7,596 nucleotides of DNA from a bacterium (GTDB taxonomy: Bacteria > Eremiobacterota > Eremiobacteria > Baltobacterales > Baltobacteraceae), in the NCBI GenBank assembly GCA_021781095.1, contig JAJXXM010000133.1, positions 1-7,596 of the forward strand, written 5' to 3'. The notes under the pieces were generated by a model that saw nothing but the letters and a program-made list of their open reading frames with translations, made no database searches and was not told where the DNA came from. This document shows positions 1 to 6,170 of the stretch, piece after piece. How positions within the stretch are numbered: the stretch's first letter is position 1; every line of letters begins with the position of its first letter. The position numbers and the translations under genes were made by a program.

Positions 1-152
1 GCCAAGCTCGTGAAAACCATCACTCCAGACATTTGTCGGTCCCCCCTTTCCTACTGAGTCCTCCGACTCTACTCACTATAACGGCTAAAACGATGAGAAG
101 GTTCAGTGATAATCCCGAGAGTTTTTTTAAGATTTGGAGAAAAAGCCTGCTC
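1..152 (+). other. AT-richer leader upstream of the pyrimidine operon
   Basis: This stretch is visibly poorer in G and C than the coding DNA that follows and contains a run of seven T at 122-128. The pyrK reading frame stays open back to base 3, so TTG at 33 and ATG at 93 are possible alternative starts, but their translation resembles no PyrK N-terminus. A second frame is open from base 1 to a TGA at 55-57 and could be the tail of an upstream gene, but nothing in those 18 codons is recognisable. A GGAGA sequence at 136-140 lies 12 bases before the preferred GTG start at 153, which is longer than ideal. I read the stretch as the untranslated leader of the operon. Confidence 0.45.
54..82 (+). 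promoter_or_regulatory. possible sigma70-type promoter of the pyr operon
   Basis: TATAAC at 77-82 matches five of six positions of the TATAAT -10 box. CTGAGT at 54-59 is a poor -35 box (three of six) at a 17-base spacing. Transcription would start near base 89, leaving about 64 bases of leader before the GTG at 153. A second -10-like sequence, GATAAT at 108-113, has no matching -35. This is a pattern match only, and promoter consensus in the host lineage is unknown. Confidence 0.22.
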
Positions 153-977
153 GTGACGCTCGCATCGCCTCCATCGTCCGTTGTTTCCACGCGCATCCTC
201 GACCGAACCGAGGTCGCGCGCGATGTGATTTTGCTTGGTATCGAGGCCCCCGAGCTCGTCGAAAAGGTCCGTCCGGGGCATTTTGCGATGGCCTTACTGC
301 CCGGTGGGCAAGCCGCCGGCGTCGCTTTAGGAATCTACGAAGCGCGCGGCGAGCGTTGCTCGTTACTTTTTTTTATCGCGGGCGATCGCACGCGTCGCCT
401 GGGTGCGTTGCGTGTCGGTGAAATGCTCGACATCGTCGCACCGCTCGGCAACGGATTCGATTGCGGCGGAAAGGCGCGCGATATCGCGATCGTCGCCGGC
501 GGGGTCGGCATCGCATCGGTGCTGCTCCCGGCGCAAGCGTTTCTCGCTCGCGGCGCTCGCGTGCGACTCTTTTACGGCGCGCGAACCGCCGAGCGATTGG
601 TGGAGGCCGAGCGCTTTGCAACCGAAGGCTGCGACCTCTTGCTCGCAACCGACGACGGCTCGCGCGGGCACCGCGGCGTCGTCACCGAGGTGGTCGCGCG
701 CGAGCCGGCTCCGGAAGCGATTCTCGCCTGCGGCCCGACGCCGATGTTGCGTGCGGTCTCCGCATACGCGCAAGAGCGCAACGTTCCGGCGCAACTCTCG
801 CTCGAAGAAGCCTTCGGGTGCGGCGTCGGCGGGTGTTGGGGTTGCGTCGTGCCGATTATCGGCAGCAGCGCGCAGGCACCGTCGTTTCCCCCGAGCGATG
901 CCGATGGCAGCGATGTCGTGCACGCGCGCGTTTGCGTGGAGGGCCCCGTATTTTGGGCGCACGAATTACGATGGTAG
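153..977 (+). CDS. pyrK: dihydroorotate dehydrogenase electron transfer subunit PyrK
   Basis: PyrK carries FAD and a [2Fe-2S] cluster and passes electrons from PyrD-bound FMN to NAD+ in class 1B dihydroorotate dehydrogenase. With the GTG start the protein has 274 residues, slightly above the usual 250-265. The N-terminal beta-barrel flavin domain is marked by RPGHF and PLGNGF. The nucleotide-binding domain has AGGVGIAS and ACGPTPML. The cluster cysteines are C223-x4-C228-x2-C231 and C261, the last in VCVEGPVF. Two points are odd. The gap between the third and fourth cysteine is 29 residues, against about 14-16 in characterised PyrK. The usual RRPxS FAD-binding motif after the barrel strand is replaced by VALG. 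The start is uncertain: ATG at 93 would add 20 residues and TTG at 33 would add 40, but neither has a Shine-Dalgarno or a conserved extension. The stop overlaps pyrD by 7 bases. The family call is secure. Confidence 0.9.
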   Translation: MTLASPPSSVVSTRILDRTEVARDVILLGIEAPELVEKVRPGHFAMALLPGGQAAGVALGIYEARGERCSLLFFIAGDRTRRLGALRVGEMLDIVAPLGNGFDCGGKARDIAIVAGGVGIASVLLPAQAFLARGARVRLFYGARTAERLVEAERFATEGCDLLLATDDGSRGHRGVVTEVVAREPAPEAILACGPTPMLRAVSAYAQERNVPAQLSLEEAFGCGVGGCWGCVVPIIGSSAQAPSFPPSDADGSDVVHARVCVEGPVFWAHELRW

Positions 978-1936
978 ATCCGTCGGGTTTCGATGTGAGC
1001 GCGCGGATCGGTTCGCTCGTGCTCCCGTATCCCACCGTCGGCTTGAGCGGCTGCTACGGCAGCGGAGCGGAGTTCGCTCCCTACGTCGATCTCTCGCGCG
1101 TCGGAGCCGTGGTGCTCAAGAGCGTGACGCGCCGTCCGCGCATGGGAAATCCGACGCCGCGCATCGTGCATACGCCGGCGGGCATGCTCAACGCCATCGG
1201 TTTGCAGAATCCCGGCATCGATTGGTACCTGCAGCACGACGTCGCGAAGTTCGCGCAGACGCCGTGCGCGACCATCGGCAGCGTCGCCGGGTTCAGCGTC
1301 GACGATTACGCCTACGTCTGCGAACGGCTCGCCGCGCGTAGCGAGATCGCGGCGATCGAACTGAACATTTCCTGTCCGAACGTCGCGCACGAAGGCGAGA
1401 CCTTTGCCTGCGATCCGAACCTTACCGCTCGGGTCGTCAGCGCCGCCCGCGCGACGACCGAGAAGCCGATCATCGCAAAACTTTCGCCGAACGTTACCGA
1501 TATCGGAACGATCGCGCGCGCGGCGGTCGAAGCGGGAGCCGATGCGCTCGCGGTGGTGAATACGGTGCGCGGAATGGCGATCGATATCTACCGGCGCAAA
1601 CCGCGCTTGGGGAACGTAACGGGCGGCCTCTCCGGCGCGGCGATCCGGCCGATCGCACTGCTCGCGGTCTACGAAGTCGCGCGGGCGGTCTCGGTCCCGA
1701 TCGTCGGGCAGGGCGGCATCGAAACGGCGAGCGATGCGATCGAATTTTTGCTCGCGGGAGCGAGCGCCGTTGGCATCGGCACCGCAAATTTTGCCGATCC
1801 GCGAGCACCGATGACGATTCTCGACGGGATTCTCGCCTACATGGCACAACAGAACGTTCGTTCGCTGCGCGACATCGTCGGGACGGCGAACGCCGGATTT
1901 GCCAACAGCAGTCAATTCGAAGGAGACGAAGGATAA
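971..1936 (+). CDS. pyrD: dihydroorotate dehydrogenase, class 1B catalytic subunit PyrD
   Basis: This FMN TIM-barrel enzyme oxidises dihydroorotate to orotate, the fourth step of UMP synthesis, and works in the cytoplasm with PyrK. The product has 321 residues, a little longer than the usual 300-312. Visible motifs are the KSVT substrate-site segment (K50), the NAIGLQNPG loop (N74-G82), ELNISCPNV with the catalytic base Cys135, AKLSPN with K170, VNTVRGMA, GGLSGAAIRP, and the FMN-phosphate segment GQGGIETASDA followed by GIGTANF. A cysteine base, rather than serine, plus an adjacent pyrK identifies class 1B rather than the quinone-linked class 2. The ATG at 971 lies inside the last codons of pyrK (ATGGTAG). 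No good Shine-Dalgarno precedes it, so translation is probably coupled to pyrK. The frame is open upstream of 971, but that part is out-of-frame translation of pyrK and gives arginine-rich nonsense. Confidence 0.96.
   Translation: MVDPSGFDVSARIGSLVLPYPTVGLSGCYGSGAEFAPYVDLSRVGAVVLKSVTRRPRMGNPTPRIVHTPAGMLNAIGLQNPGIDWYLQHDVAKFAQTPCATIGSVAGFSVDDYAYVCERLAARSEIAAIELNISCPNVAHEGETFACDPNLTARVVSAARATTEKPIIAKLSPNVTDIGTIARAAVEAGADALAVVNTVRGMAIDIYRRKPRLGNVTGGLSGAAIRPIALLAVYEVARAVSVPIVGQGGIETASDAIEFLLAGASAVGIGTANFADPRAPMTILDGILAYMAQQNVRSLRDIVGTANAGFANSSQFEGDEG
1920..1933 (+). promoter_or_regulatory. tandem Shine-Dalgarno sequences before pyrF
   Basis: AAGGAG at 1920-1925 and GAAGGA at 1928-1933 both lie in the last codons of pyrD. 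The second is 7 bases before the ATG at 1941, an ideal spacing. This decides the pyrF start over the in-frame upstream codon at 1899, which lies within pyrD. It is also the only junction in the operon with a gap (4 bases) instead of an overlap. Confidence 0.7.
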
Positions 1937-1940
1937 TAGC

Positions 1941-2654
1941 ATGGCCCAATTAATCGTGGCGCTCGATCTGCCGACCGCCGAAGAAGCGGAACGGTGCATC
2001 GACGAACTCTACGAGACCGACGTCATCTTCAAAATCGGGCTCGAAGGGCTCTGCGGCTATCCCGAACGGATCTTCGCCCACGCCGAAGCGCGCGACGTAC
2101 GGTTGTTTATCGACGTGAAGTTGCACGACATTCCGCGTACCGTCGGTGCGGCAATGGAACGTCTGGTTCGCCCGAACGCCTCGATCATCAACGTGCACGC
2201 ACTCGGGGGATCGCGCATGATGCATGCGGCGGTCGATGCGGCGGCGCACCGTGCCGAACAACTCGGTATCACTCGTCCGGAGATTTTTGCCGTCACGATG
2301 CTCACGAGCATGGAGCAACGCGATGCCGAAGAGTTGGGTCTCGGCGGCGATATCGGCGGCATCGCGATGCGCTTGGCCGGGCTCGCGCGGCGCTCCGGTT
2401 GCGACGGAGCGATTTGTAGCGTGCACGAAGTCGCGGCGCTCAAAGCGACCTACGGCGGCAATTTCCTCGCGCTCACGCCGGGCATTCGCCCCGCCGATGC
2501 CGAGGCGCACGACCAGCGGCGCGTCGCGACGCCATGCGGCGCGGTCGCTGCCGGCAGCGACTATATCGTCGTGGGCCGGCCGATTCTGACCGCTCCCGAT
2601 CGGCTCGCGGCGACGCGGGCGATTCTCGATGAAATCGTCGAGGCGCGCGCGTGA
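1941..2654 (+). CDS. pyrF: orotidine 5'-phosphate decarboxylase PyrF
   Basis: PyrF decarboxylates OMP to UMP, the last step of the pathway. The 237-residue product has the normal length of the bacterial short (subfamily 1) form. It starts MAQLIVALDLP, with the conserved Asp of the first barrel strand at D9 and FKIGLE at 30-35. The catalytic Asp-x-Lys-x-x-Asp array is in IDVKLHDIPRTV (D58, K60, D63). Near the C-terminus, LTPGIRP and the DQRRVATP segment form the phosphate-gripping loop, and VVGRPI closes the barrel. All active-site features seen in the family are present. The start ATG has its own strong Shine-Dalgarno, so PyrF may be translated independently of the genes before it. The stop TGA overlaps the pyrE ATG by one base (TGATG). 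Confidence 0.97.
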   Translation: MAQLIVALDLPTAEEAERCIDELYETDVIFKIGLEGLCGYPERIFAHAEARDVRLFIDVKLHDIPRTVGAAMERLVRPNASIINVHALGGSRMMHAAVDAAAHRAEQLGITRPEIFAVTMLTSMEQRDAEELGLGGDIGGIAMRLAGLARRSGCDGAICSVHEVAALKATYGGNFLALTPGIRPADAEAHDQRRVATPCGAVAAGSDYIVVGRPILTAPDRLAATRAILDEIVEARA

Positions 2655-3220
2655 TGGATGCGGCACGGTTGCGCGAAGCGCTCGTCGAGCGCGGCGCACT
2701 CTTGGAAGGGCACTTTCGTCTTTCGTCGGGGCGGCATAGCGACCGCTTCATCCAGAAGTTCCGCATTCTCGAAGAGCCGAAACTCGTCGCGCCCGTCGCC
2801 GAGGCGATCGCCGCGCGCTTCGCGGCGCAACGCCCGAACATCGTCGTGAGCGCTGCAGTCGGCGGCATTATTTCGGGCTACGAGGTGGCGCGTGCGTTGG
2901 GGCTGCGCGCGATCTTCGTCGAGAAAGAGGGCGGCGTTCCCGTGCTGCGCCGCGGGTTCGCGCTCGGCCCCGCCGATCGCGCGCTCGTCGTCGAAGACGT
3001 CGTGACGACCGGTGGATCGGTTCGCGAAGTGCTGCAACTCATCGGCGAACATGGCGCGACGTGCGTCGGCGTCGGTGCGATCGTCGCCCGCTCGATTCCC
3101 GATTTCGGCGTGCCCTTCCAAGCGCTCTTGGAGATGCCGATCGAATCTTTTTCGGCCGATGCGTGCCCGCTCTGCGCGCGCGGAGAGCCCATTATCGATC
3201 CGGGTTCGCGCCGCGCGTGA
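2654..3220 (+). CDS. pyrE: orotate phosphoribosyltransferase PyrE
   Basis: PyrE joins orotate to PRPP to give OMP, the substrate of PyrF encoded just upstream. From the ATG at 2654 the product has 188 residues. The N-terminal SSGRHSDRF segment (24-32) is the family signature at the orotate site. GGIISGYEVARALG (70-83) and FVEKEGG (88-94) form the core. LVVEDVVTTGGS (111-122) is the PRPP-binding loop of type I phosphoribosyltransferases, with the two acidic residues E114 and D115. The C-terminal ACPLCARGEPI and PGSR sequence is typical of the bacterial branch with a Cys-x-x-Cys end. GTG at 2651 is an alternative start adding one residue. GAGG at 2640-2643 is a modest Shine-Dalgarno. The stop overlaps hisC by four bases (GTGA), which points to coupled translation. 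Confidence 0.97.
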   Translation: MDAARLREALVERGALLEGHFRLSSGRHSDRFIQKFRILEEPKLVAPVAEAIAARFAAQRPNIVVSAAVGGIISGYEVARALGLRAIFVEKEGGVPVLRRGFALGPADRALVVEDVVTTGGSVREVLQLIGEHGATCVGVGAIVARSIPDFGVPFQALLEMPIESFSADACPLCARGEPIIDPGSRRA

Positions 3221-4302
3221 GCCGGCCCGCGGTTCGCGCGCTCGCCCCGTATGTGGCGGGCACCAGTATCGAAGAGGTGCGGCGCCGCTTCGGGCACGCG
3301 CGGATCGTGAAGCTTGCCTCGAACGAAAACCCGCTTGGGAGTTCTTCGCTCGCACTCGCGGCGTTGCGGAGTGCGGATCGCTTGCATCTCTATCTCGATG
3401 ACGCGCACGAAGCGCTGCGCGAACGCCTCGGTGCGCGCGAAGGGCTCGGTGCGGAGAATGTCGTGCTGGGGCACGGCAGCAATGAGATCGTCAATACGAT
3501 CGCGCAGACCTTCCTCGATCCCGGCGACGAAGTGGTGATCGCCGATCCGAGTTTCTCGCTCTATCGGTTAGCGGTCTCGTTAGTCGGCGCGCTCCCGGTC
3601 GAAGTCCCGCTGCTCGACGGCGTTCACGATATCGAACGGATGCTCGCCGCCGTCGGCCCGCGCACGAAAGCGTTTTTCGTCTGCGATCCGAACAATCCGA
3701 CCGGAACGGTGCTCCCCGCTTTTGCCTGGGACTACTTGTTCGAACGCCTACCGCCCGACGTGTTGTTGGTGATCGATCGTGCCTACGCGGAGTATCTAGA
3801 CGCGTCCGGATTCGATATCGCGCAGGTCGTGCGGGGGCGCGGCAACGTCGTGGTGCTGCGAACGATGTCGAAGGTGTACGGGCTCGCGAGCCTTCGCTTC
3901 GGATATGCGTACGGCGATCGCGAAAGCATCGAGTGGCTCCAGCGGGTCCGCCTTCCCTTTAACGTGTCCCGTCCCGCCGCACTCGGCGCCGCAGCGGCAC
4001 TCGACGACGTCGCATTTCTCGAAAAGAGCGTCGCGCTCAACGCGACGGAACGGTCGCGCGTCATGGACGAGCTGCGGACGCGTGGATTGCACTGTTATCC
4101 CAGCGGCGCGAATTTCTATGCCGTGACGGTGCCGACCGCCGCGCACGATGCGTACGAAGCGCTCCTGGAACGCGGCGTCATCGTGCGTTCGGGAGACGCG
4201 CTGCGGATGCCGGGGCGGTTGCGCGTCACGGTCGGCACGCGCGAAGAGAACGATGCGTTTCTCGAAGCACTCGCCGATGCCGCATTGGGAACGACGGCGT
4301 GA
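3217..4302 (+). CDS. hisC: histidinol-phosphate aminotransferase family protein HisC
   Basis: This is a fold type I PLP aminotransferase of the HisC family. HisC makes L-histidinol phosphate from imidazole acetol phosphate and glutamate, and some members also act on aromatic amino acid precursors. The product has 361 residues, the usual length. Motifs in order are LASNENPLG (33-41), GHGSNEIVNT (85-94), DPSFSLYRL (110-118), CDPNNPTGT (156-164), IDRAYAEYLD (186-195), and TMSKVYGLASLRFGY (216-230), in which K219 is the predicted Schiff-base lysine. PFNVSRPA and a C-terminal RVTVGTREEN follow. The usual DEAY motif reads DRAY here: Asp187 and Tyr190 are kept, and Glu is replaced by Arg. The GTG start overlaps the pyrE stop (GTGA). 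The frame is open further upstream, but that part is out-of-frame pyrE. No other histidine gene is in view, so a broader aminotransferase role cannot be excluded. Confidence 0.92.
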   Translation: MSRPAVRALAPYVAGTSIEEVRRRFGHARIVKLASNENPLGSSSLALAALRSADRLHLYLDDAHEALRERLGAREGLGAENVVLGHGSNEIVNTIAQTFLDPGDEVVIADPSFSLYRLAVSLVGALPVEVPLLDGVHDIERMLAAVGPRTKAFFVCDPNNPTGTVLPAFAWDYLFERLPPDVLLVIDRAYAEYLDASGFDIAQVVRGRGNVVVLRTMSKVYGLASLRFGYAYGDRESIEWLQRVRLPFNVSRPAALGAAAALDDVAFLEKSVALNATERSRVMDELRTRGLHCYPSGANFYAVTVPTAAHDAYEALLERGVIVRSGDALRMPGRLRVTVGTREENDAFLEALADAALGTTA

Positions 4303-4766
4303 GCGCTCCGACGATTCGTCGGGCGAGCGGCGCCGCCGACCGCGCCTTCGTCGAACGCTGCGGCGTTGACTCGCTCGGCAGTAGCGCCTCGCCGCTGCGA
4401 CCGGCACCGGAGGCGGCGTTGCGCGCGAATTTTCTGCGCCTACTCGAGATCGTGCACGCGCGCTCGCACGCCATTCTGCTCGCCGTCGAAGGCGAGCTGC
4501 GGCTCGGCTTCGCGCTGCTGGTCTTCGATCTCCCCGACGAAGTAACGGGGCTCCCGCAGGCGTTCCTGGCCTATATGGCCGTCGAGGTGGGGCGGCGCGG
4601 ACACGGTGTCGGCGCGCTGTTGCTCGCGGCCTGCGAAGAAGAGGCTCGCCGCCACGGAACCCCGTATCTCGGGCTTATGGTGACCGAGGGAAATGCCGCC
4701 GCCCAGCGCCTCTACGAGCGCGCCGGCTATCGCACCGAGCGGCGTTTGCTCGGGAAACAACTATGA
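4299..4766 (+). CDS. GNAT family N-acetyltransferase
   Basis: The 155-residue product shows the acetyl-CoA binding core of GCN5-related acetyltransferases. The strand and turn YMAVEVGRRGHGVGALLL (92-109) contain the R/Q-x-x-G-x-G/A signature as R100-G-H-G-V-G105. EGNAAAQRLYERAGYRTE (130-147) is motif B, including the Asn and Tyr typical of the acyl-transfer site. The N-terminal half is less conserved and gives no clue to the acceptor, which could be a protein N-terminus, an amino acid or a small amine. The GTG start overlaps the hisC stop (GTGA), and GGGA at 4287-4290 is a fair Shine-Dalgarno. The stop overlaps the next ATG (ATGA). The link to pyrimidine or histidine synthesis is by position only. 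Confidence 0.88.
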   Translation: MSAPTIRRASGAADRAFVERCGVDSLGSSASPLRPAPEAALRANFLRLLEIVHARSHAILLAVEGELRLGFALLVFDLPDEVTGLPQAFLAYMAVEVGRRGHGVGALLLAACEEEARRHGTPYLGLMVTEGNAAAQRLYERAGYRTERRLLGKQL

Positions 4767-5824
4767 GCTTCCCTTGGCGCCGCGCCATTATGGTCGGCGC
4801 GGGCGTGCTGGTCGCCGTTCTGGCCTATTTCTTCGCCATGCATATTCCGCGGACGCTGGCGGTTTTTATTATCGCCGCGTTCATCGCTGCGGGCGTTCGC
4901 CCCATCGTTCGCCGGCTCGAAGCGATGCGGGTTCCCAAACCGCTCGCCGTGGCGATCGTATTCGTCGTCTTGATTGTGCTGGTCGTCGTCACGCTGCTCG
5001 TGATCGTGCCGCTGATGATCGTGCAGACGCAGGGGATCGCACAGAATCTGCCCTCGATCGCCGCAGCGGTCGAAGCGTGGACGATCTCCGTCGAAACCTC
5101 GTTGCAAGCGCATTTTCCGCAGATGTCGATACCGACCAACGGCATCGATCTTTCGCACGTCGGAAGTGGAGCGCTACAGCGATTTGCAGGCACGACGCTC
5201 GGCTCCGTCGGCCAGATTCTCGTCGGTACCGCGACCGGACTCTTCGTGGCATTCGCATCGTTGGTGCTCTCGATTTTCTTCTTGCTCAACGATGCGAGTA
5301 TCGCCGACGGCGTCGCATCGCTCTTCCCCGCGAGCCGTCGCCCGATCGCCCATAAGGTGTTGACGGAGATCGCCGGCACGTTCGGTAGCTATATTTCGGG
5401 ACAAGTCATCGTCAGCGCGATTACCGGCATCGCGGTTTGGGTGCTCTCGGCGGTGATCGGTTTTAAGTTCGCACTGCTGCTTGGAGTGATCGTCGCAATT
5501 TCGTATGCGATCCCGATGCTCGGCTCGGTCATCGGGCAGGCGATTGCGATCGTGCTCTGTGCGCCGCAGGGATGGTGGATGGTGCTCTGGGTGCAGATCA
5601 TCATCTTCGTCATCGAGCGGATCAGCGATAACGTATTGGTTCCGAAAATCATGGGCGATTCGGTCGGCGTCTCGCCGATCGCGGTGATGTTCGCGGTCTT
5701 TGCCGGCGGCGAACTCTTCGGAATCCCCGGCCTCTTGCTCGGCATTCCGGCCGCCGCACTCATCAAGATCCTCTGGCGCTACTTCGTCGATCCCTGGTTG
5801 AGCGCGCAACTCGAGCGCCGATAA
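4763..5824 (+). CDS. AI-2E family transporter (PerM/YdiK-like membrane protein)
   Basis: The 353-residue inner-membrane protein has the AI-2E transporter (UPF0118) organisation. Hydrophobic segments lie at about residues 9-26, 30-48, 60-87, 146-176, 211-233, 235-263, 270-285 and 301-336. The soluble segment at 88-145 separates the third and fourth. Family motifs are AISYAIPMLGSVIG (245-258) and NVLVPKIMGDSVGVSPIAV (290-308), followed by GELFGIPGLLLGIPAAA. Members include proteins named for autoinducer-2 export, Na+/H+ antiporters and many of unknown cargo, so the name should not be taken as proof of quorum signalling. It starts with an ATGA overlap with the acetyltransferase, and GGGA at 4752-4755 is a usable Shine-Dalgarno. 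It is the last gene of the operon. The repeat island begins 15 bases after its TAA. Confidence 0.92.
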   Translation: MSFPWRRAIMVGAGVLVAVLAYFFAMHIPRTLAVFIIAAFIAAGVRPIVRRLEAMRVPKPLAVAIVFVVLIVLVVVTLLVIVPLMIVQTQGIAQNLPSIAAAVEAWTISVETSLQAHFPQMSIPTNGIDLSHVGSGALQRFAGTTLGSVGQILVGTATGLFVAFASLVLSIFFLLNDASIADGVASLFPASRRPIAHKVLTEIAGTFGSYISGQVIVSAITGIAVWVLSAVIGFKFALLLGVIVAISYAIPMLGSVIGQAIAIVLCAPQGWWMVLWVQIIIFVIERISDNVLVPKIMGDSVGVSPIAVMFAVFAGGELFGIPGLLLGIPAAALIKILWRYFVDPWLSAQLERR

Positions 5825-5839
5825 CGGCAGGTCAAGCCC

Positions 5840-5922
5840 CGCCGCTCTGTCACTGCGAGTCGCCGCTCTGTCGCCGCGAGCCGCCGCTCTGTCGCTGCGA
5901 CCCGCCGCTCTGTCATCCCGAG
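5840..5922 (+). repeat. 21-bp tandem repeat, four copies (L units)
   Basis: Four copies start at 5840, 5861, 5882 and 5903, an exact 21-base period. Each opens with CGCCGCTCTGTC and ends in a variable GCGAG-like tail. The fourth copy ends TCATCCCGAG and runs straight into the first 141-bp composite. A fifth copy, at 6044-6063, opens the second composite. The units therefore look like extra copies of the left end of the larger element, not an unrelated satellite. Confidence 0.9.
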
Positions 5923-6029
5923 TAGCCGCCCTTCGACTCGCTCCGCTCGCTCAGGACAGGCTCGGCGGCGTATCGAGGGATCGCAGCGCCGCCTCGATAC
6001 GCCGCTTGCAGCGCCTACTCGGCGTGACA
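5911..6029. repeat. nested inverted repeat, copy 1
   Basis: The outer arms are TGTCATCCCGAGTAGCCGC at 5911-5929 and GCGCCTACTCGGCGTGACA at 6011-6029. They pair at 16 Watson-Crick positions and one G-T, with two mismatches. Inside them, GCGGCGTATCGAGG at 5965-5978 pairs perfectly over 14 bases with CCTCGATACGCCGC at 5992-6005 across a 13-base loop. The core lies between the left outer arm and the inner arm and stays unpaired on one side. The 119-base unit is therefore an imperfect palindrome with an asymmetric insertion. Confidence 0.85.
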
Positions 6030-6051
6030 CAAGAGTGATGCGCCGCCGCTC

Positions 6052-6170
6052 TGTCGCCGCGAGTAGCCGCCCTTCGACTCGCTCTGCTCGCTCAGGACAG
6101 GCTCGGCGGCGTATCGAGGGATCGCAGGGCCGCCTCGATACGCCGCTTGCAGCGGCTACTCGGCGTGACA
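6052..6170. repeat. nested inverted repeat, copy 2
   Basis: This has the same plan as the unit 141 bases upstream. The outer arms are 6052-6070 and 6152-6170, again with 16 Watson-Crick pairs, one G-T and two mismatches. The mismatches are in different places: the inner end of the arms, GCCGC with GCGGC, is now perfect. The inner 14-base stem joins 6106-6119 to 6133-6146 across a 13-base loop. Within the R unit, GCCGCT and AGCGGC around a TGC loop offer a competing small hairpin. Confidence 0.85.

Noticed and set aside
1..57. C-terminal end of an upstream gene in frame 1, ending in TGA at 55-57
   Set aside because: Eighteen open codons are compatible with chance, and the sequence matches no protein end that I recognise, so I did not list it as a coding feature.
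105..128. Transcription attenuator ending in the T-run at 122-128
   Set aside because: No stable stem precedes the T-run. The best partners (ACTCT at 66-70 with AGAGT at 118-122) are five bases long and far apart.
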